Of a DNA stretch of 64,000 bases, positions 58,491-64,000 are shown one piece after another (the first letter of the stretch is position 1; every line of letters begins with the position of its first letter). The notes beneath the pieces were generated by a model that was given only the letters and a program-made list of their open reading frames with translations, was not told where the DNA came from and did not search any database. The position numbers were made by a program, and so were the translations under genes. Location: positions 1,860,001-1,924,000 of the forward strand of contig BCKC01000002.1 of assembly GCA_001600455.1 (NCBI GenBank), read 5' to 3'. Source of the DNA: Endocalyx cinctus. Its lineage: Eukaryota > Ascomycota > Sordariomycetes > Amphisphaeriales > Apiosporaceae.

Positions 58491-59971
58491 GATGCTGAAA
58501 TACGAAGTTACAGAAAGAAAGATTAATAAGTCAAGATAGTAGAAAGATGCGAAGTAAAAGAAATTTTAGGATTTCCGTCCGTTGTCTCCTTTTTCAATTT
58601 GTCGTTGTTTGGTAGAGTACTGCATGTATATTTACTTATTAAATTGGGTTTGGAGGGGTTTATAGGAAGTATTTCAGAACCCTTATTAGTTGACGCAGAC
58701 TGCTAGGACTACTAGGTGACGAAATGAGGTACCTACCTGCCTACTTAGTACTTAGTAAATAATAAGTAAATCCCCTGACTTCATCTGGTGGCAGTTGGAA
58801 ATCGGGTTAAATTCACATGTAAAATTAATGGGTATAAATAACTAAATATGGCTGTGTGGATAAGCTGATAAGATAAAAGAGTGGCTAATGTTAAACTCCT
58901 AGGCCTATCAAGCTATCACTTGTCACTGTTTACTATCCCTTAGAGCTGTTTCTACTGTGGCGCTAGCTATTGTGGAGTTTCTTCTAAGTTTATTCATTTC
59001 TCTCTACATACTCCATACAGAGGTGCCTCCATACAGAGTACCTCCCTGCCTCCGTAAAACTTCAACGTTGAACATTCCCAACCTCAATTCATTATCTATT
59101 CTTTTTACTAATCATAGCTAGTGTAACATTTATATTGTGTAGAACAATATACTACGTGCCCACGTTATACTTCAAAAAGTAAACATCCTATACGTCCTCA
59201 TTATCTCAGAGTTACTCGTTTTATGTATACAGTCCCGGCCAGACCAGCGTAGACCATGAACCACTACTTACTGTAGTACCTTTTGCCTCCTTGCGTGGGA
59301 GGGAAAACCTCTTGTGTAAGAGTGATCAGTGCCTACTAGTTGACCCTACTACAGCATTATCCTATTATATACATACATAAATAAATAAATACTTAACCAA
59401 CCTATAAATTCTAAGTAAGTACTTAGTATGTAGGTTAGGCATACAAGTGCCTAGGTAATTGTACTACATATTGTAGGATTTCTACACTAGGTTTCCACTT
59501 ACTGTAGTAGTCTAGTAGAGGACCTTTCATCACCGAATATCGTCATACTTACGACTTTGGTTCGAGTTACTCGCAGAGCTCAAGCATAGGTAGAATTGTG
59601 AAATTTCCTTACTGTTTCATCTCAACAAATCAACTCCTTCCTACTTGATCAATCATACCCTTCTTCTGAATAAATAGCAGTCGTGTCCTAGCGGTGCAGC
59701 ATGTAACAGATTGACTGCACTATCATATATACATACTAACCAGTCCTTGAGGTCCTCAATACTCAGCTGTAAGTACAAACAACTCGTCTACGTCGGCTAA
59801 TCAATGACATAAATAGCGGAGTAGCGGGTACACCTTAGATCATTCTTGAGACAACACAAACCACTTCAGTGTTTTCCAACTTCACAATATAATTACTTCA
59901 CCTACTCTTTAGCAGATGACCCATGGTTCATATAACTATCTGTTCAGATTGATTTCAACTCCTGCTATGAC
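58491..59971. other. Divergent intergenic region iwr1 / CBM protein
   Basis: About 1.5 kb shared upstream of iwr1 (-) and the CBM protein gene (+). Palindromic TAGGTA motifs lie at about 58727-58763 and 59415-59460. A repeated CTCCATACAGAG pair is at 59008-59040. No gene supported. Confidence 0.6.
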
Positions 59972-61681
59972 ATGAATTCCTCTAAAGTTAAAGTTCCTAT
60001 TACTTTTACCTTCCAAAAACATGGACTTAATCCTCCCGTGTACATCGCCGGCTCTTACTCCGACCCAGCTTGGCAACCTGAAGAAATGACAGCCGTCGTG
60101 GACCAGCATGGAAATAGTATATTCACAAAGGACGTTCTTGTTGACGAGAGCTCCGAAATTCAGTACAAGTTTCGCTTGGGGCCCGGAGACTGGTGGGTTC
60201 TAGATCCGAATGCTGATACTGGTGAGCATTCACATTTCGAGTACAACCCCTTATTTGCTCGTACCTAACTAACTTTTCTAGTCGTCGATGGTCTTGGAAA
60301 TGTGAATAACATTCTGAGACCAGAAATCCGCCCTACACATGAAGAGACATCACGAGCTGATCCCACCTCGTACGCAAGCTTTCGAAACGCCGACTTGCAT
60401 GACGACAGTTCACATACCTCTGAAATCGCCAACATCGCCTCTGAAGTAGCCGATTCGGCCATGTTCCTTGATGAAGAGCCACCAGAACCGGAGATATCCG
60501 ATCAAGAAGCTGGTAGAACCGGGTTGAGGCGTATGAGCTTAACTCCCATCGCCCAAGTTTCGCAAACAGCTGCTGAAGTTGCCGATGAGGCCGCAAAAAT
60601 CGATATGGACGATGATTCGAACGATTATGAGTATAATACGGAATCTCCCATGTTCAGTTACGAACGTCTTGGTTCGTATGGTGATGATGAAACACTAGCT
60701 AGTGATGCACCTGCCGACGAGTCCGAGCAAGATATGCCGATTAGCTATGATCAAAATCTTCAAGATCAACCTCTGGACTATAACGACCCTCGATTAGAGC
60801 ATTTCCCAACTGATCGACAATCAATTCTAGCTACGATGCGACGCCTCTCGACTAGTGTAGAGGCCGATCGGACTGTAGTAGACATTACTCCCATCTCTAT
60901 GGTGACGTCGCCTTTACTGCAACAGAGCTTCAATGTTGGGTGGAAAGAACCAGATTTATCTGGTACTGGGGAGGAAGGTTCACCGGGAGAGAAAACAAAG
61001 GGTTTGATTGACCTCCGTGAAAGGGCCGGTAGAGCTGCATCTTTATCATCGCTGGGGTCTATTCCGGAAGGCGATGAACACCGCAACGTCAACTTGGCAA
61101 GGGATGATAACCAGAAATCTCTTCCTACCCGCCATTCTGGTCCTGGTCAGAACCTAATGACGGGAGCTGTACCAATGCAAAACTACGAGGAGGCTGAGGA
61201 TGAGGGTATTGCTATGGGCACTACCTCGGAATCAGACGCCACGGGAGGTAAGCATGGCGAGAATAAGTTCTTACCCCTTACTTCTGAGTCTCGAGATTTG
61301 AAAATTCCATCTCTAGAGGTCCATTACTCCACACCCAAAAACAAAAACATGAAAACAGCAGAGGGTCTCGATCAAATCACTGATGCCGAAAACGTATTGT
61401 CACTAGATACTTCAACACATGTGCCACACACGAGTTCTAAGGCCGTCAAAGATGTAGGACATAGTGAAGACAGGGTCGAGAACAATAAGACAGGGTCAGC
61501 ATCCAACAAAGACAGCAATACTACTAGTGTCCGAAAACGTCATACTAATATTTATCGGCCAGACACACCGTCCTCAGTTTATTCTCTTCGCGAGGCTAGA
61601 AAGAACAAAAATAATTGGCTTCAATCTGCCTTTCGATCTTTCTTTACCGGCTGGATTGGCGCATTTTTCACGTGGCTTTAG
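59972..61681 (+). CDS. AMPK-type carbohydrate-binding module (CBM48-like) protein
   Basis: Two exons, 59972-60221 and 60282-61681, with a 60-bp intron (DPNADT/VVDGLGNVNN), give 549 residues. Residues 7-90 form an AMPK-beta-type glycogen-binding fold: VPITFTFQKHG, PVYIAGSYSDPAWQPEEM, and EIQYKFRLGPGDWWVLDPNA with its conserved Trp residues. About 400 Ser/Asp/Glu-rich disordered residues follow, with two copies of IA.VS/IAS..A.EVAD. The C-terminus (NNWLQSAFRSFFTGWIGAFFTWL) is hydrophobic and could anchor the protein in a membrane. Fungal proteins of this type resemble yeast Mdg1/Crp1. Possible roles are glycogen-linked scaffolding or signalling; no catalytic domain is present. Function is inferred at family level only. 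Confidence 0.85.
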
Positions 61682-62285
61682 GGTAGTCGCGGAAATAGAG
61701 CATGAGGTGATCTCGCTTGAATTGTGTTTAATCCGTTTCTGATTTCTCCAATAACACCACACAATCGTACTTCAGAGAGCCTTGAATGAGCTGACAAGAA
61801 CTTGTACCGATAGTGGCAGAGCAGTGTTCTCCGGATCTTTGGTATCAGTGTCTAATAATTCACTGCGGTTGTGGCACAATGGGAGTGTGATGGCTATCAG
61901 ATAATTGACCGGTCCCGAGACGACACATACTCGCGTGGTTATGGAGAAAAACTGGAGTCGAGTGGAATAAAAGTCTTGTGGTCGCATCTGTCAAGTCAAT
62001 AGTATTATTTCATGTTCACTCTGTGTTGAAATAGCAATATTAATTACTTTTTTCTTCTTGGTCTTTGTCCTTATGTCGCTAGGGCCAACGTCACCTCGTC
62101 TCGAGTACCTTGATCTCACAACATATGTCATGCCGAAGATTCTTTTTTGAGATACTTAGAGCTGCACTTTATTCTCACGGAAGGAAATAAATATGTATTT
62201 GCGATACGGAAAATTAGAAAACAGTGACGGGCGGACGTTATTAAATGTAGAACCCATATTCCAAGTCATGTCTTGCCCTAGTTCA
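61682..62285. other. Convergent intergenic region
   Basis: Space between the 3' ends of the CBM protein gene and the carboxylesterase gene. It holds only 3' flanks; a frame at 61772-61987 (-) has no features. Confidence 0.65.
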
Positions 62286-63914
62286 TCACCACCACGCCAC
62301 GCCTCCTTCCCCACTAGCGTATGATGCAGCGTAGAGGTCACAATTAGAATCCACTACTTCATTACTTATAAGAGCAGGTCCCGTAGGATTTTTATCCGTA
62401 CTGCCAAGCGCGGCAATAAGATAATCGCCACTTCCGGCCGCGCGCGCCCACCCCTCGGGACCCGAACCGTAAGGGTCTTTAGCGAAGTCCGCCCAAGCCG
62501 TCTGCAGCGTCTCGCCGAGCGCTACCTCGTCGGCCGTAGCCGTGCTCGCGTTGTACGTGCCGAGAACGAGGTCGACCTCGGACCCGTGATAGACGCCGTA
62601 CCCGGCGATCTCGTCGTCGGGAAACGTCGCGTTGAAGACGTACCGCCAGACGGGCAGGCCGAGGCCGGCCGTGGCGCTCGCGACTCGCGCGACGGTGCAA
62701 GTAAAGAGGTCGTCGGTGCGCGACGCCACGTTCGCCGCCCACTGCGAGGCGTACCTCCCGACCGGGTACCCGGCCGCGATCCCGTCCTCGACCGCCGCGA
62801 GCTTCGGGTACGCGGCCACGTACGCCTCCAGCGTCGTGTAGCTCGCGTCGGTGAAGAAGGAGGCGTCGTCCATCGTGTGTCCGAGCAGGATCGGCACCGG
62901 GGCGACGCGTCCGGCCCGCCTCTCGCGCGCGGGATACTCGTATTGCGTCACGTTGTCGTTGACTCCCGGGAAGACGAGGTCGGAGTTGTTGTTCGTCACC
63001 TGCTGGATCGCGAGCGCGTCCAGCCCGCGCATGCAGGCCAGCTCGTCGCGGTCTTCGGACGCGCTTTTTGTCCCGTTACCGCTCGCTTTCGAAGCGCACC
63101 CGAGCTGGCCGACGAGAAAATTCCAGGCGTCGACCCCTTCGACGTTGCCAGGGTTGAGGCTCTCGTACGCGTAGTCGTACACGCCGCTCAGCATCGCGGC
63201 CGCTCGAAAAGGCGGGTCCTCGTGCATCGTGCTCACGAGCCGGCTCACGCTCGTGCTGCCGCTGCTCTGGCCGAAGATGGTCACTTTGGCCGGGTCGCCT
63301 CCGAAGGCGGCGATGTTGTCGCGGACCCAGTACAGCGCCGCCCGCTGGTCGTAGAACCCGACATTGCGCTTTTCTAGCGGTAAGCCCGGCGCGTTGGACA
63401 GCCCGAAGACGTTCAGGCGGTAGTTGATCGAGACGAAGACGACGTCCTGGCGGGCCGCGAACGACGAGCCGTCGTAGGCGGCCAGCGCGGCGGTGCCGGT
63501 CTTCAACCCGCCTCCGTGGATCCAGACGAGGACGGAGCGGCCGCCGTCTTTTGATCCCCCGGGCGCCGACGGCGCGAAGACGTTGAGGTACAGGCAATCC
63601 TCGCTCTCGGTCACGGGGAGGGTGTCCGAGCTGCCCATCTGGATGCAGGCGTTGCCGAACGAGCTGGCGTTTAGTGGCCCGGAGTCGCCCCAAGGCGTCG
63701 GGGGCTGCGGCGTCGCGAATCGTAAATCGCCCACCGGCGGCGCGGCGTACGGAATTCCCAAAAATTTGTTCACCGTCTGGTTGGTGCCCGCGACGACGCT
63801 GCTGAGCCCGACTACCGTGCCGGACGCGATGGTCGCCGTGGGCGGCTCCGAAACCTTTACGGCGGCTGAGGCCGTGAGCGCCAATGAAGCGATCACTCCG
63901 AGTGAGAAGATCAT
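62286..63914 (-). CDS. Secreted type-B carboxylesterase/lipase
   Basis: Single exon, 542 residues, the standard length of the family. Signal peptide MIFSLGVIASLALTASA (about 1-18). Motifs: FLGIPYAAPPVGDLRF, SEDCLYLNV, oxyanion HGGG at 133-136, nucleophile in FGGDPAKVTIFGQSSGS (S217), a likely acid in GHTMDDASFF (D349 or D350) and the catalytic His in VYHGSEVD (H443). Cys90 and Cys107 match the conserved disulfide of this family. Several sequons (NQT, NAS, NVT, NAT) fit secretion. The family hydrolyses carboxylic esters outside the cell; the substrate may be lipid, plant or fungal-toxin esters and cannot be told. Single-exon and markedly GC-rich compared with its AT-rich flanks. Confidence 0.93.
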   Translation of the reverse strand: MIFSLGVIASLALTASAAVKVSEPPTATIASGTVVGLSSVVAGTNQTVNKFLGIPYAAPPVGDLRFATPQPPTPWGDSGPLNASSFGNACIQMGSSDTLPVTESEDCLYLNVFAPSAPGGSKDGGRSVLVWIHGGGLKTGTAALAAYDGSSFAARQDVVFVSINYRLNVFGLSNAPGLPLEKRNVGFYDQRAALYWVRDNIAAFGGDPAKVTIFGQSSGSTSVSRLVSTMHEDPPFRAAAMLSGVYDYAYESLNPGNVEGVDAWNFLVGQLGCASKASGNGTKSASEDRDELACMRGLDALAIQQVTNNNSDLVFPGVNDNVTQYEYPARERRAGRVAPVPILLGHTMDDASFFTDASYTTLEAYVAAYPKLAAVEDGIAAGYPVGRYASQWAANVASRTDDLFTCTVARVASATAGLGLPVWRYVFNATFPDDEIAGYGVYHGSEVDLVLGTYNASTATADEVALGETLQTAWADFAKDPYGSGPEGWARAAGSGDYLIAALGSTDKNPTGPALISNEVVDSNCDLYAASYASGEGGVAWW

Positions 63915-64000
63915 GGCTTATGTTTTCCTGGTTCACGTAACGTAGAGACCTGTTAATGCATGATGATCATTCTTGGCCCGGTTGAGATGTCGTGCTGCGC
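63915..64000. other. Esterase promoter, cut by window end
   Basis: Only the first 86 bp upstream of the carboxylesterase start lie in the window. No element is recognised. Confidence 0.6.

Noticed and set aside
62586..63377. 263-codon frame antisense to the carboxylesterase
   Set aside because: A shadow of a GC-rich coding region with few antisense stops; the esterase frame has all catalytic motifs.

Overview
The window is nuclear DNA of a filamentous ascomycete, most likely a sordariomycete. Genes carry short introns of about 57-127 bp with GT...AG ends and CTAAC-like branch points. Promoters are rich in CT tracts and poly(dT). The housekeeping proteins match filamentous-fungal families (Ase1/MAP65, Pan1, fungal sphingolipid C9-methyltransferase, Spp2, Eaf1/Vid21, Mak11, INSIG, Iwr1). 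Gaps between genes are long and AT-rich and carry many palindromic TACCTAGGTA-like motifs. I recognise no transposon, rRNA, tRNA, CRISPR or bacterial-style operon. The order-level assignment is inference only.

Layout. 1.8-3.2 kb (-): FMN-dependent alpha-hydroxy-acid oxidase. 4.6-7.0 kb (-): spindle-midzone bundler Ase1. 8.3-9.3 kb (-): NmrA-like reductase. 9.9-10.3 kb (-): small secreted protein. 11.8-16.4 kb (-): endocytic scaffold Pan1. 17.5-19.2 kb (-): sphingolipid C9-methyltransferase. 21.0-22.8 kb (-): GH13 alpha-glucosidase. 24.0-25.1 kb (-): splicing factor Spp2. 26.6-31.7 kb (+): NuA4 subunit Eaf1/Vid21. 32.4-33.8 kb (+): ribosome-assembly factor Mak11. 35.9-37.2 kb (+): INSIG-like ER protein. 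44.1-45.2 kb (+): secreted repeat precursor with twelve HHTAG copies and Kex2-type sites. 46.2-47.4 kb (+): histidine-phosphatase-fold protein like Tfc7. 51.2-52.6 kb (+): unrecognised Pro/His-rich putative regulator. 56.9-58.5 kb (-): Iwr1, which imports RNA polymerase II. 60.0-61.7 kb (+): AMPK-type CBM protein. 62.3-63.9 kb (-): secreted type-B carboxylesterase.

Genes are individually promoted and mostly unrelated in function, so there is no single pathway. Conserved single-copy genes of moderate composition alternate with GC-richer accessory metabolic or secreted genes (oxidase, reductase, small secreted protein, alpha-glucosidase, esterase). The most unusual item is the 366-residue repeat protein at 44.1 kb. 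It has a signal peptide, an HHTAG[GK] basic core repeated twelve times, acidic spacers and KR/RR junctions. This is the architecture of fungal KEP or RiPP-type precursors, but no tailoring-enzyme gene lies beside it, and it sits in a 6.9 kb gene-poor stretch. A second item is a perfect 11-bp inverted repeat with two upstream ORFs directly in front of the Eaf1 start codon.

Exon boundaries were read by eye from splice signals, reading frame and family continuity. All spliced totals are whole numbers of codons. Untranslated regions and transcription starts cannot be seen without RNA data.
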